Below are positions 13,384 to 21,536 of a stretch of 64,000 nt of DNA, piece by piece. The DNA lies in the IMG/VR virus record IMGVR_UViG_3300046477_000628, positions 1 to 64,000 of that record; one strand, given 5' to 3'. The translations under genes were made by a program, and so were the position numbers. The notes beneath the pieces were generated by a model. It saw only the letters and a program-made list of their open reading frames with translations, made no database searches and had not been told where the DNA came from. Origin of the DNA: a virus. How positions within the stretch are numbered: position 1 is the first letter of the stretch; each line of letters starts with the position of its first letter.

Positions 13384-14906
13384 GCGATGACAACCTGAAG
13401 GATGGCGTTGCCGATCCGTCCTCCGAATACCTGGCGTGTGCCGCCGACGCCTCTTATTTTTGCCACAATTACTGCATCATCGACGACACCCAGGGCGTCG
13501 CGGGGGAATGCGCGGGAACCACGCCATTCAAACTGTGGCCCGCGCAGGTCCAGGTGTTCTGGCGGTTGATGCGTGAGAAGCGACTGGTGATGCTCAAGGC
13601 TCGCCAGCTCGGGATCTCGTGGGTGGTATGCTCGTTCGTGCTCTGGGCGGCGTTATTCAAGGGCAACCAGGACATCTTCCTGTTCTCGAAGGGCCAGAGC
13701 GAGGCCAACGAGTTGCTTCGCCGCATCAAGGCGATGTACGAACGGCTGCCCGATTGGTTGCGCGAGATTCTCCCGCGGCCCGAGGGTGAGACCAAGCGGG
13801 ACTTCAGGCTCACCAATGGGTCCAAAATAAGGTCGATGCCGGCGACCAAGTCGTCCGGCGTATCCTATACGGCATCGATCCTGGTGATCGACGAGGCTGC
13901 CCATATTTTGCAGGCGACGGAGTTAATGAACTCCGTGAAGCCGACGATCGACGCCGGTGGCCAGATGATCGTGTTCAGCACCGCCAACGGCGTCGGCGGA
14001 ATGTTCCATAGCCTGTGGTCTAAGGCTCGCGACAACAAAAATGGATTTTCGACTGTCTTCTTGCCTTGGTGGGCGAGGCCAACGCGAACCGCCGAATGGT
14101 TCGAGAAGGTCAGGGCGGAATCCCCCGATCCAAAGAAGATCCCCCAGAACTACCCGGCGACGGCGTTTGAAGCGTTCGTGTCGAGTGGACGCGCGAGATT
14201 CGAGTACGAGTGGATCGAATATCAGACCAAGTTGGTCCGCAGTCCTACTCCTCGCGGCGAACTCCCTCTCAACATCCAGGCCATCCCGGGGGTAAGCCTC
14301 TACAATGCTCCAGTTGGGGGCCGTAAGTATTTGATCTGCGCGGACGTCGCCGAGGGACTCGAAGATGGCGAGGGCGACCCAGATTACTCAGCCGGATTCG
14401 TGATCAGCCTGGACAAACTCGCCGTCCAGTGCGTGCTCCACGGGCGATGGGAGCCAGACGTGTTCGCTATGTACATGATGAAGCTGGCTCACTGGTACTC
14501 GGACGCGAGAGATCCTCGGACGCTCCCGGAGATTGTCGTGGAACGCAACAATCACGGGCATGCCGTACTAACGGCTCTGAAACTCTCCAAGTACCGAAGG
14601 ATCGGCGTCGGCCACGACGGCAAGCCGGGGTGGCTCACCAACGAGGTCACGAGAGAGCCTGCTGTCTCGTCTCTAGCCGGCCATCTCAGGGACAGATCGA
14701 TCATCATCCACGACGAAGCCACGATCGCGGAACTCCAGTCCCTGCACGTGAACAAACGAGGCATAAGTTGCGCAGTCGCTGGTTCCCACGACGACCGCGC
14801 TCTCGCTCTCAGTATTGGATGCGGATTTCTGACTAACGCGCTCGCCAAGAAGCACGCCCAGAGAGCGGAAATAGCGGACAACCCATTCCAAGCATGGAGA
14901 GGATGA
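13380..14906 (+). CDS. terL: Terminase large subunit
   Basis: 508 residues, GTG at 13380 overlapping the small-subunit stop. The ATPase domain has a Walker A-like KARQLGIS (73-80), a Walker B ILVIDEAAH (167-175; D171, E172) and STANG coupling motif (200-204). The nuclease domain shows ICADVAEG (D322), VVERNNHG (E389) and HDDRALALS (470-478). All expected RNase-H-type acidic residues are present. It cuts and pumps genome DNA into the prohead. The start at GTG is favoured over upstream in-frame options, which overlap the small subunit. Confidence 0.93.
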   Translation: MSDDNLKDGVADPSSEYLACAADASYFCHNYCIIDDTQGVAGECAGTTPFKLWPAQVQVFWRLMREKRLVMLKARQLGISWVVCSFVLWAALFKGNQDIFLFSKGQSEANELLRRIKAMYERLPDWLREILPRPEGETKRDFRLTNGSKIRSMPATKSSGVSYTASILVIDEAAHILQATELMNSVKPTIDAGGQMIVFSTANGVGGMFHSLWSKARDNKNGFSTVFLPWWARPTRTAEWFEKVRAESPDPKKIPQNYPATAFEAFVSSGRARFEYEWIEYQTKLVRSPTPRGELPLNIQAIPGVSLYNAPVGGRKYLICADVAEGLEDGEGDPDYSAGFVISLDKLAVQCVLHGRWEPDVFAMYMMKLAHWYSDARDPRTLPEIVVERNNHGHAVLTALKLSKYRRIGVGHDGKPGWLTNEVTREPAVSSLAGHLRDRSIIIHDEATIAELQSLHVNKRGISCAVAGSHDDRALALSIGCGFLTNALAKKHAQRAEIADNPFQAWRG

Positions 14907-14936
14907 TGTTTCCGGTGAAAATCTTTCGGATTGGGC

Positions 14937-14964
14937 TTGCATTCCTGTGATTCGGGATTAGAAT
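14937..14964 (+). promoter_or_regulatory. Promoter-like element before the moron
   Basis: TTGCAT (14937-14942), a 16-bp spacer, then TAGAAT (14959-14964), resembling a sigma-70 type promoter. It lies about 75 bp upstream of the exported protein gene at 15039, in a gap that otherwise holds no gene. Confidence 0.35.
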
Positions 14965-15038
14965 CGTTCTCGGATTGCGAATCGATCTTGGCCTGGTGTC
15001 CAGGGAAGTTTTTCTCCCTTTCAGGAGTGATTTGACAG

Positions 15039-15569
15039 ATGAAAGATTGGACGATCATGATGAGAAGGCTTGGTTTGGCTGTCGTTGCGCTATTGTCCAT
15101 GACGGCGAGCGCGACGGCAACGTACTGCTCGTCGGCCGGTGTGTGCCCGTATTATCCGACCCCCGGTGGCCCGACTTACCCCACGGGATGCAGTTGTGCG
15201 TCTGGAACATACGACGTGAAGGGGACTTGCTATGCAAGGATGTACGGCGGCGGCGGCATGGCAATGCGTACGACTGCAAAGTACGCATTCCGGGTGCAAA
15301 TCATCATAGCCAACGGCTTCGGGACGGTCCTCAGCGATTCCGGACTCAACCCAGGGACATTCAGTTGTGACTTCTGGGGATGCAGCAATTACTACGACAA
15401 CACGCTGTTCTACGGCACGTGCGGAGCGTGCGAGGCCCGTGCAAACACCAGTTATCAGACGACCGCCACAGTCTACACGGGGTACAACTACTCGGGGTCT
15501 GACACGGACACGATGAGTTACTCAGGCTGGGACCAGGACACCACGGTTGTGGCCACAACGCCTCCGTGA
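15039..15569 (+). CDS. Secreted Cys-rich protein (moron gene)
   Basis: 176 residues. A signal peptide (basic start, hydrophobic LGLAVVALLSMTASATA) precedes a Cys-, Tyr-, Gly- and Thr-rich mature domain with CSSAGVCPYYP, CSCASG and CGACEAR. The many Cys suggest disulphides outside the cytoplasm. The gene lies between terminase and portal, a site not needed for packaging. With the following exported gene it has its own likely promoter and terminator. The function is unknown: surface alteration or superinfection control are candidates. Confidence 0.7.
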   Translation: MKDWTIMMRRLGLAVVALLSMTASATATYCSSAGVCPYYPTPGGPTYPTGCSCASGTYDVKGTCYARMYGGGGMAMRTTAKYAFRVQIIIANGFGTVLSDSGLNPGTFSCDFWGCSNYYDNTLFYGTCGACEARANTSYQTTATVYTGYNYSGSDTDTMSYSGWDQDTTVVATTPP

Positions 15570-15625
15570 TAACCTGGAGGAGCACGCGAGTTTTACCATC
15601 AACGACAAATTTCGGAGGAATGATC

Positions 15626-16138
15626 ATGAGTAAAGCGATCAAGATTCTGGCCGTCGTCGTAATCAGCGCGTTCGTCGGCTGGATTGGAGCGACCGCGATT
15701 TGCGCCCAGGTGTTCCAGGACGGGAAGCGCGTCGAGTTAGTCAGGGGCCAACATGGACCTGACAACACGCACATGCGCATCGTGTACGACCATCAGAACT
15801 ATGGGGCACCGGGAGTCCTCGAAGTTCGCGCCAAGATAGAGGTGGTGCTGCCCGAGACGAGCCCTCACGTGCCGGACGCCCGAGAATATGACGTCTGGAT
15901 TCGCGTGGGCGAGTCTGACGGGACTCTGCTGATTCCCCTTATCAAGATCGATCACGTCACCGACCGCAAGGGCGTTGGCCACTGGTCCAAGGACGTCTCC
16001 TGGGTCATACCCGACATGGAACCTGGGGAATACTCGGTCGGCATCTACGTGGCAACCGAACAGATGGTGAACACCAGCGAAGATGGCGTCTTTCCTAACT
16101 GCGAGGTCGGATCGCGTCACCTGATGACCGTCGAATAG
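15626..16138 (+). CDS. Membrane-anchored exported protein (moron gene)
   Basis: 170 residues from the ATG at 15626 (GGAGGA at good spacing). The N-terminal KAIKILAVVVISAFVGWIGATAI is a signal or anchor segment. The rest is one beta-sandwich-like domain (VLEVRAKIEVVLPE, EYDVWIRVGES, PGEYSVGIYVAT), similar in layout to extracellular beta-domains. It is followed by a strong terminator. Its association with the previous gene suggests co-expression from the lysogen. Confidence 0.7.
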   Translation: MSKAIKILAVVVISAFVGWIGATAICAQVFQDGKRVELVRGQHGPDNTHMRIVYDHQNYGAPGVLEVRAKIEVVLPETSPHVPDAREYDVWIRVGESDGTLLIPLIKIDHVTDRKGVGHWSKDVSWVIPDMEPGEYSVGIYVATEQMVNTSEDGVFPNCEVGSRHLMTVE

Positions 16139-16165
16139 AAAACGAATCCTCTTCGCTCTCCCAAT

Positions 16166-16196
16166 GCCCATCGGATCTCCGGTGGGCCTTTTTTAT
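16166..16196 (+). terminator. Intrinsic terminator after the moron
   Basis: GCCCATCGG and CCGGTGGGC form a 9-bp stem (one G-T pair) around ATCT, followed by CTTTTTTAT. It ends the two-gene moron unit before the portal gene and would insulate the two transcripts. Confidence 0.9.
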
Positions 16197-16260
16197 GCGC
16201 CTCGTTGCCGAGACAGCCCTCAAAGTGGGACAGCGAACGGCTTTCTTGCGCGAGGACTAG

Positions 16261-17925
16261 ATGGCACAGAGATACACCGCCAGTTCGGTGCCGATGGGCG
16301 ATCTCAACGGTCTGAGTAACCTGGCCGCGTCGATCTCCGGACGAATTACCATCCGTTGGGACGAGCGAGCGTTCGTCACGCAGAACGTCTTCGGCGATGC
16401 CCGCGACTGGCAGTTGTACACGAACCGCAGGAACAGGTACGCGAACTACTGGTCGCACTACGAGGCCACGATCTACCGGCGGATCAACGAGTGGGCCGAG
16501 GAACTGAAGGAAGAGAACGCCCTTTACGAGCACATCCGCACCATCTACTCGCCAGCTCATCGTCTTGGCGAGTTCTGGGCCACGCATCTCTGCGGGGGCA
16601 GCCTTGACCCCGATGCCGGCGACGGCGACGTCAAGCCCACCGCGATACCTATCGTCACCAAAAACGACAATATTCGGCCAGCACTCTCCAAGCTCTGGCT
16701 CGACTCGCACTGGCAGTCAGAGAAGGAGATCTATGGCCGCTTCGGTGCCGTCATGGGCGACGTCATGCTCACCGTCGAGGACGACCCCGACGACAAACTT
16801 GTTCGGATCAGGGTGATCGATCCCAGAACGGTGTTCGACGTCGATGAAGACTCGCACGGGAACGTGCGCGGCTACGTTCGCATGTACATGCGTCCCGACC
16901 CCAGGCTAGAACTCTATATGCAGTCTGGTACGATCCCCGTGCCCCACGTCCTGTACAAGGAGGTGTGCCATCGCAGGGGCGACGAGATCATCTACGAGAC
17001 CTTCCTGGACAATGAGCCATTCGACTGGGCACACCAGGATCGATGGGGGACGATGCCGCGCGGCACCCAGTGGATGGAAGACTACGGGTTCGTGCCGTTC
17101 GTTCGTGTCCAGCACAAAAACATCGGGCTCAAGTGGGGCGTGGGCGAATACTTCGGCCTCGTGAGCAAGCTCTTTGAGGTCGATGACCAGGCGTCGAAGC
17201 TCGGCGACCACGTGCGCAGGACCGTGGAGTGCCCGTGGCTGTTCGCGGGTCTGGTCCCCGAGAACATGTCGATCACCACCAATCAGCCCGACGACAAGGA
17301 AGGTCAGGGCCGGCAGCGTGTCCCGATCATCTACTCGTCGGATTCCAACGCCAAGGCCCAGGCGCTAGTAGCGACGCTGAACATCGCGGACGTCCTGAGC
17401 AACATCCAGGCGATCCAGAAGACAATCGAGGCCGAACACCCAGAGTTGACCGCGGACCTCGCTGTGGCCACGGGAGACGCTTCAGGAAGGGCTCTGCGTG
17501 TCGCCCGAGAGAAGGCTGAGGCACTGGTAACCCAGCGTCGCGCCGTCTACGACGAAGCGCTGGTCAAGATCCACCAGATGGCGATCGCGATCGGGGCTCA
17601 AAAGGGATACCCGGGGTACGAGGGGTTTGGAAAGAATTCGTTCTATAGCGGGGAACTCGCGCACACGATCGGCCCCAGGGCTGTTTTCGCCCTCAACGAA
17701 TTTGACAAACTTGAAGAAGAATTGCATCGAGCGAATGTGGTGAAAACCCTTAGAGAGTCAGGGGTTCCGCTGGAACTCTCGATGATCAGAGCTGGTTACG
17801 ACGAAAAAACTCTCGAATCCATGAAAAAAATGAGGGATGAAGAGATTGAGTACCAATTGCGTGCCGTGCAGACGAGGCAGCGTCAGGCGATGTCTGACGG
17901 AGCCAACTACGGGATCACTCAATAG
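16261..17925 (+). CDS. Portal protein
   Basis: 554 residues, ATG with GAGGA upstream. The size, position directly after terminase and moron, and motifs fit a phage portal: an Arg-Asn-rich YTNRRNRYANYW segment near the N-terminus, VRIRVIDPRTVFDVD (wing domain), and helices with VDDQASKLGDHVRRTVE followed by SNIQAIQKTIEAEHPEL. It forms the dodecameric ring at one capsid vertex through which DNA enters and leaves. No signature database search was possible. Confidence 0.85.
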   Translation: MAQRYTASSVPMGDLNGLSNLAASISGRITIRWDERAFVTQNVFGDARDWQLYTNRRNRYANYWSHYEATIYRRINEWAEELKEENALYEHIRTIYSPAHRLGEFWATHLCGGSLDPDAGDGDVKPTAIPIVTKNDNIRPALSKLWLDSHWQSEKEIYGRFGAVMGDVMLTVEDDPDDKLVRIRVIDPRTVFDVDEDSHGNVRGYVRMYMRPDPRLELYMQSGTIPVPHVLYKEVCHRRGDEIIYETFLDNEPFDWAHQDRWGTMPRGTQWMEDYGFVPFVRVQHKNIGLKWGVGEYFGLVSKLFEVDDQASKLGDHVRRTVECPWLFAGLVPENMSITTNQPDDKEGQGRQRVPIIYSSDSNAKAQALVATLNIADVLSNIQAIQKTIEAEHPELTADLAVATGDASGRALRVAREKAEALVTQRRAVYDEALVKIHQMAIAIGAQKGYPGYEGFGKNSFYSGELAHTIGPRAVFALNEFDKLEEELHRANVVKTLRESGVPLELSMIRAGYDEKTLESMKKMRDEEIEYQLRAVQTRQRQAMSDGANYGITQ

Positions 17926-17939
17926 AAAAGGATAATTCG

Positions 17940-18152
17940 ATGACTTGGATCGACAAGGAAACTCTTGGCAAGTACGAAACTGAATGCGGGACCACGTTTG
18001 TGTCGGCTGATGGAAGTGTGGAGATCACGCGCTCGGATCAGCCGGTGTGCGTGGTGCCGTTCGCCGACATTGAGGAATTCTTTCACGAGCGACTCGATCG
18101 CATCGACAGGCAGTCGGAAATCGTCCGAGACGGACTTCGCCGGTCCATGTGA
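17940..18152 (+). CDS. Small hypothetical protein
   Basis: 70 residues, ATG with AAAGGA upstream, 14 nt after the portal stop. An N-terminal beta-strand-rich part (TTFVSADGSVEITRSDQPVCVV) is followed by a charged helix (EEFFHERLDRIDRQSEIV). First gene of the accessory block and directly upstream of the Acb2/Tad1-like gene. Unknown function. Confidence 0.6.
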   Translation: MTWIDKETLGKYETECGTTFVSADGSVEITRSDQPVCVVPFADIEEFFHERLDRIDRQSEIVRDGLRRSM

Positions 18153-18171
18153 CAGAAGCAGGAGCACGCCA

Positions 18172-18396
18172 TTGATCACTGCCGCCGATCTCGAAAACAG
18201 GTTCACGTATCACGCCCCAAAGCCGAGCCAGCCCGACAAGTACGAGGGGATTCGCCACTGGGCCAAGGAGTTTGCTCGGCACATCGTCGCCAACACGCCG
18301 GACTCGCGCGAGCAATCGTTGGCGATCACGCATCTCGAAGAAGTGGTCTACTGGGCCAATGCGTCGATCGCTCGCCATGACGGAGAACATCAGTGA
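18172..18396 (+). CDS. Acb2/Tad1-like nucleotide-sponge protein
   Basis: 74 residues from a TTG at 18172, chosen because AGGAG sits 6-7 nt upstream and no ATG or GTG is in frame. ADLENRFTYHAPK near the start, QPDKYEGIR, then PDSREQSLAITHLEEVVYWANASIAR match the short helical-hairpin family that includes anti-CBASS Acb2 and anti-Thoeris Tad1 domains. Those proteins bind cyclic nucleotide signals so that host effectors are not activated. The next gene overlaps by GTGA. Direct ligand binding is inferred. Confidence 0.82.
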   Translation: MITAADLENRFTYHAPKPSQPDKYEGIRHWAKEFARHIVANTPDSREQSLAITHLEEVVYWANASIARHDGEHQ

Positions 18397-18602
18397 ACCA
18401 ACCATGGATCTGCCCCAAGTGTGGTCGAGGAGTCGCGCCGCACCAGAACGCGTGTGACCACGGCTGGCCGTACGTGTCCACGCCTGCGCCATGGGTGCCA
18501 ACCTATATCAACGTGCCCCCTTCCTCTCCATGTCCGCCGACCCAGCAGACGACAAGGTCTGCCCCGTGGGAAGTTTTCCCGTGGAGTAAAATTCCGCGAT
18601 GA
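18393..18602 (+). CDS. Zinc-ribbon mini-protein
   Basis: 69 residues from a GTG overlapping the preceding stop. WICPKCGRGVAPHQNACDH is a CxxC...C type knuckle of a kind repeated in phage mini-proteins; the rest is Pro-rich and disordered. A similar protein is at 22243-22446. The role is unknown. Confidence 0.65.
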   Translation: MNQPWICPKCGRGVAPHQNACDHGWPYVSTPAPWVPTYINVPPSSPCPPTQQTTRSAPWEVFPWSKIPR

Positions 18603-19084
18603 GAGTCTTTGGAAGTTTCTGTATCGTTGTCTTCGCATGCTCCAGCAGCACGGCGAGCCCTGTGAAGGTTGTCGATCTGCTCAAGAAACAAGAGTTGGTC
18701 GCCAGCACCGATGAAGCGCGAAGGGCGATCTGGATTGGGATCGTGTCGATCAACGGGATTGAGATCAAGAGCACCAGCGACGAACACGAACCGCGCGTCG
18801 GAGACGTCTTGCACGTGGGGCGAAAACACCGAGTCTTTGGGCAACCGAAGGTTCCTTCCAGCGATCCTTCCCAAGTGAGATTCGGAGACCTCTCCGTGGG
18901 CGACAGGTTCACCGAGGACATGGAGCCGAGTTGCCGGTTGATGGAGAAGGTGGAGCGTACGGAGATTCAGTTTAGGCGATGGAGCGCCAACGTTAATGCG
19001 ATGGGCGTAGGGTGTCCTGCGGCCGTCGAGTGCTACAAGGACGACGCCATGGTTTACAAGGTTGAACTGCGGGAGAGCAAATGA
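18599..19084 (+). CDS. S4-like RNA-binding plus small beta-domain protein
   Basis: 161 residues. Residues 22-80 match an S4 RNA-binding fold: VKVVDLLKKQELV, DEARRAIWIGIVSING and VGDVLHVGRKHRVF. Residues 90-160 hold FGDLSVGDRFT and a beta-rich stretch that recurs in the proteins at 20535 and 20817. The ATG start (overlapping the upstream stop) gives a hydrophobic, signal-like N-terminus; a GTG at 18662 would begin directly at the S4 domain. S4 domains bind structured RNA. Confidence 0.65.
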   Translation: MRVFGSFCIVVFACSSSTASPVKVVDLLKKQELVASTDEARRAIWIGIVSINGIEIKSTSDEHEPRVGDVLHVGRKHRVFGQPKVPSSDPSQVRFGDLSVGDRFTEDMEPSCRLMEKVERTEIQFRRWSANVNAMGVGCPAAVECYKDDAMVYKVELRESK

Positions 19085-20379
19085 TCCTGGTTGGTGATGC
19101 ACTTGAGAAACTGAGGACGCTGCCCGACAGGTCAGTCCAGATGTGTTGCACATCGCCTCCCTATTTCAATCTCCGCGACTACGGGACAGGACGCTGGGAA
19201 GGTGGAGATCCCGCGTGCGAGCACGGCGTCGGCGTGGCCCTTGGTCCCAAAGGAAGCGTGGCCGTTCTGACCGGCCACGCTTCCAAGGCTGACAGGCTGA
19301 ATCGCAAGGAATGCCGTTGCGGCGCGATTCGTATCGATCAGCAGATTGGACTGGAGAATTCGCCGTCCGAATTCATCGAGAAACTAGTCGAGGTGTTCAG
19401 GGAAGTCAGAAGGGTGCTCCGAGACGACGGCACGGTTTGGTTGAATTTGGGAGATGCGTTTTCAAATGACACGAAGTGGGGTGGCAGGTCGGACAGTAAG
19501 AACCAGCATTCGGCCGATGGCGAAATGGTCGGGCAGCGAGGACGCCGAAACACTGGATTCAAACCAAAAGATCTGATGTTGATACCGCATCGCGTGGCTA
19601 TCGCTCTCCATGACGACGGATGGTGGGTTCGGGGCGACAATGTGTGGTCAAAACCCAACGCGCTACCCGAGAGCGTGACCGATAGGCCGTCTCGGGCCCA
19701 CGAGTACGTTTTCCTGCTCGCGAAGTCGCAGAGATATTTCTACGACGCGGAGGCTGTCAAGGAACCTGTCGGGGAGTGGATGAGCAAAGACAAGAGATAC
19801 GGGAAGAATGGAACTGGAAGAGACGGGGAAGTCAAGGACTGGATAAATACAGCGTCCATTAGCGGGCCCCACAAAGGCTTCAAGAACGTTGATTTCACAG
19901 ATGGTAGAAACCTGCGTTCCGTGTGGGACATCACAACGAAGCCCTCGGGCGTGAAGCACTACGCCACGATGCCTGTCGATCTCGCTGAGCGGTGCATCAA
20001 GGCTGGATCTTCAGAGACTGGAGAATGTCCTTCTTGTGGTTCTACGTGGCGTCGGGTTGTGCATCGCACCCCGATCGGTTCTCCGGATTACCATCGGGGT
20101 GCGATGGCAGGAGAGATCGGTCGCACGTCTCCATCGGGCACCATGCTTGAACCTCCCAAGTCCGAGACGATCGGCTGGAAACCGTCCTGCAAGTGCCCCG
20201 AGCATGAACCAGTCCCACAGACCATACTCGATATGTTTTTTGGAGTCGGCACCACAGGTATCGCATCGCAGCGGCTGGGGCGTCGCTACATCGGGATCGA
20301 GTTGAACCCCAAGTACGCGGCGATTGCCGAGAATCGCATCAAATCAGACAAGTCCAACATGAGTCTATTTCCGTTGTAG
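19081..20379 (+). CDS. DNA methyltransferase (beta-class, N4-cytosine or N6-adenine)
   Basis: 432 residues, ATG overlapping the previous stop. The catalytic TSPPYF (24-29) comes first and the AdoMet-binding FxGxGT block (MFFGVGTTG, 385-393) comes last, the beta-class order. A Cys-rich insert (CPSCGSTWRRVV, later SCKCPEH) looks like a zinc ribbon, and CEHG and CRCG lie near residues 48 and 80. SPPYFNLRDYG favours an N4-cytosine type enzyme, though adenine cannot be excluded. It would protect phage DNA from host restriction. Confidence 0.88.
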   Translation: MILVGDALEKLRTLPDRSVQMCCTSPPYFNLRDYGTGRWEGGDPACEHGVGVALGPKGSVAVLTGHASKADRLNRKECRCGAIRIDQQIGLENSPSEFIEKLVEVFREVRRVLRDDGTVWLNLGDAFSNDTKWGGRSDSKNQHSADGEMVGQRGRRNTGFKPKDLMLIPHRVAIALHDDGWWVRGDNVWSKPNALPESVTDRPSRAHEYVFLLAKSQRYFYDAEAVKEPVGEWMSKDKRYGKNGTGRDGEVKDWINTASISGPHKGFKNVDFTDGRNLRSVWDITTKPSGVKHYATMPVDLAERCIKAGSSETGECPSCGSTWRRVVHRTPIGSPDYHRGAMAGEIGRTSPSGTMLEPPKSETIGWKPSCKCPEHEPVPQTILDMFFGVGTTGIASQRLGRRYIGIELNPKYAAIAENRIKSDKSNMSLFPL

Positions 20380-20389
20380 GAGGTGTATC

Positions 20390-20530
20390 ATTCCCAAAGG
20401 CACACGCGTTGATTCTGTGTTTCAAGCGCTGAAGAAGAAAGGCCTTCCTGTGGGCGAGGCAGCGGCGATCGCCCAGTCCAGAACAGGACTCTCGTTGAAG
20501 ACTGGCCGCAAACCCAAGAAAAAGAAGTGA
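20390..20530 (+). CDS. 46-residue basic protein with ATT start
   Basis: ATT at 20390 is followed by codons for PKGTRVDSVFQALKKKG, then AAAIAQSRTGLSLKTGRKPKKKK. Small phage proteins of this kind normally begin M-P-K-G-T-K-V, so ATT sits exactly where the start Met belongs. GGAGG is 6 nt upstream, right after the methyltransferase stop. No ATG, GTG or TTG is available upstream in frame. The product is highly basic and probably binds nucleic acid. AUU initiation is rare but known. Confidence 0.7.
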   Translation: MPKGTRVDSVFQALKKKGLPVGEAAAIAQSRTGLSLKTGRKPKKKK

Positions 20531-20534
20531 GCCA

Positions 20535-20807
20535 ATGTACCCAGACCACGGCCACAAGTACTGCCACCACGATCGTCCGATCTTCCTCGACGACCTGATC
20601 CCCGGAGATCGGTTCACGGTGTCTCCGGATATGTTCGAGCGGATCGGCTCCCCGATGGAGCAGGTGTTCGTGAAGCTTGAAGATGTTCAGGTCGTTGACA
20701 CCGACGGATCAACCAAGACTGCCAACTGCCGCGATCACTACGAGAATTCTTTTTACCTTCTCTCTGGAGACATTCGTGTCTTCAAGGTCGATGAGTCAAC
20801 TCTCTAG
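20535..20807 (+). CDS. Small beta-domain protein, GD-motif family
   Basis: 90 residues. IFLDDLIPGDRFTVS aligns with FGDLSVGDRFT in the 18599 protein and FRDLKPGDMFEIN in the next gene, and the beta-strands and spacing after it are similar. The His-rich start (DHGHKYCHHDRP) could bind metal. The start signal is weak. The family may be a small RNA- or protein-binding module. Confidence 0.65.
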   Translation: MYPDHGHKYCHHDRPIFLDDLIPGDRFTVSPDMFERIGSPMEQVFVKLEDVQVVDTDGSTKTANCRDHYENSFYLLSGDIRVFKVDESTL

Positions 20808-20816
20808 GAGTATCGA

Positions 20817-21104
20817 GTGTACCAGGATCAGCGTCCCCATAAGAACCACGGTCATCCGGAGCACAGCGGTCACCCTGAACACTTCAGAGACCTCAAGCCC
20901 GGCGACATGTTCGAGATCAACGACTCGCAGTTCATGCGTGCGCGAGATCACGGCCTCGGGCTCCGCAGGCTCTACGTTAAACTCGATGTCACTACTGTCG
21001 TTTTGCACGGCGAACACACCAAGACCTGCAACGCCAGGGACCAGCACGGCACCCACTTCCACCTGATTGACGACGATACCCTTGTCACCAAGATTCACTG
21101 CTAA
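20817..21104 (+). CDS. Small beta-domain protein, GD-motif family
   Basis: 95 residues from a GTG at 20817 with GGAG upstream. A His-rich N-terminus (HKNHGHPEHSGHPEHF) precedes FRDLKPGDMFEI, which pairs with the 20535 and 18599 proteins. C-terminal beta-strands follow. The His cluster suggests metal chelation. Tandem with 20535, likely a local duplication. Confidence 0.65.
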   Translation: MYQDQRPHKNHGHPEHSGHPEHFRDLKPGDMFEINDSQFMRARDHGLGLRRLYVKLDVTTVVLHGEHTKTCNARDQHGTHFHLIDDDTLVTKIHC

Positions 21105-21113
21105 GGAGACAGG

Positions 21114-21536
21114 ATGCGATTCCCATCCCGGGGCTACGTGGTGTTTGCGATAGGACTCACTTGCATGGCGGCGGTTCTCCTCACGGTGATCCAGCCAGCA
21201 ACGCCAATTGGTTCGGTGACCGGGATTAGCTCTACTGGCATTCAGGTCACGTCTCCCGCTTCCGGCGCCAAGGTGAAGACCGGAGAACATCAGTCCGTGG
21301 CAGTCACTGTCACAGAGGGGCACTGGAGCGACTTCGCCCTGACGATCGAGGTTTCTGTTCGCGACGACAATGGCACGACGATGTGGAAGGGAAAGGGTGG
21401 CTTGAGCGGCGGCACCGCGACGATCTCATGGCCTGTCTCTGTCAAGCCCGGCAAGTACACTCTGGAAGCAAAGACAGTAGGGATGTTCGGGTTCGTGAAC
21501 AGCGTGTGCTCGCACAGTCTGGAGGTGACTGAGTGA
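21114..21536 (+). CDS. Membrane-anchored Ig-like protein
   Basis: 140 residues, ATG with AAGGAG upstream. A signal or anchor (YVVFAIGLTCMAAVLLTVI) precedes an Ig-like beta-sandwich (ITVTSPASGAKVKTGEHQ-type motifs, then DFALTIEVSVRDDNGTTMW and PVSVKPGKYTLEAKTVG). It overlaps the CAP-domain gene by GTGA, suggesting a functional pair at the cell surface. Confidence 0.65.
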   Translation: MRFPSRGYVVFAIGLTCMAAVLLTVIQPATPIGSVTGISSTGIQVTSPASGAKVKTGEHQSVAVTVTEGHWSDFALTIEVSVRDDNGTTMWKGKGGLSGGTATISWPVSVKPGKYTLEAKTVGMFGFVNSVCSHSLEVTE

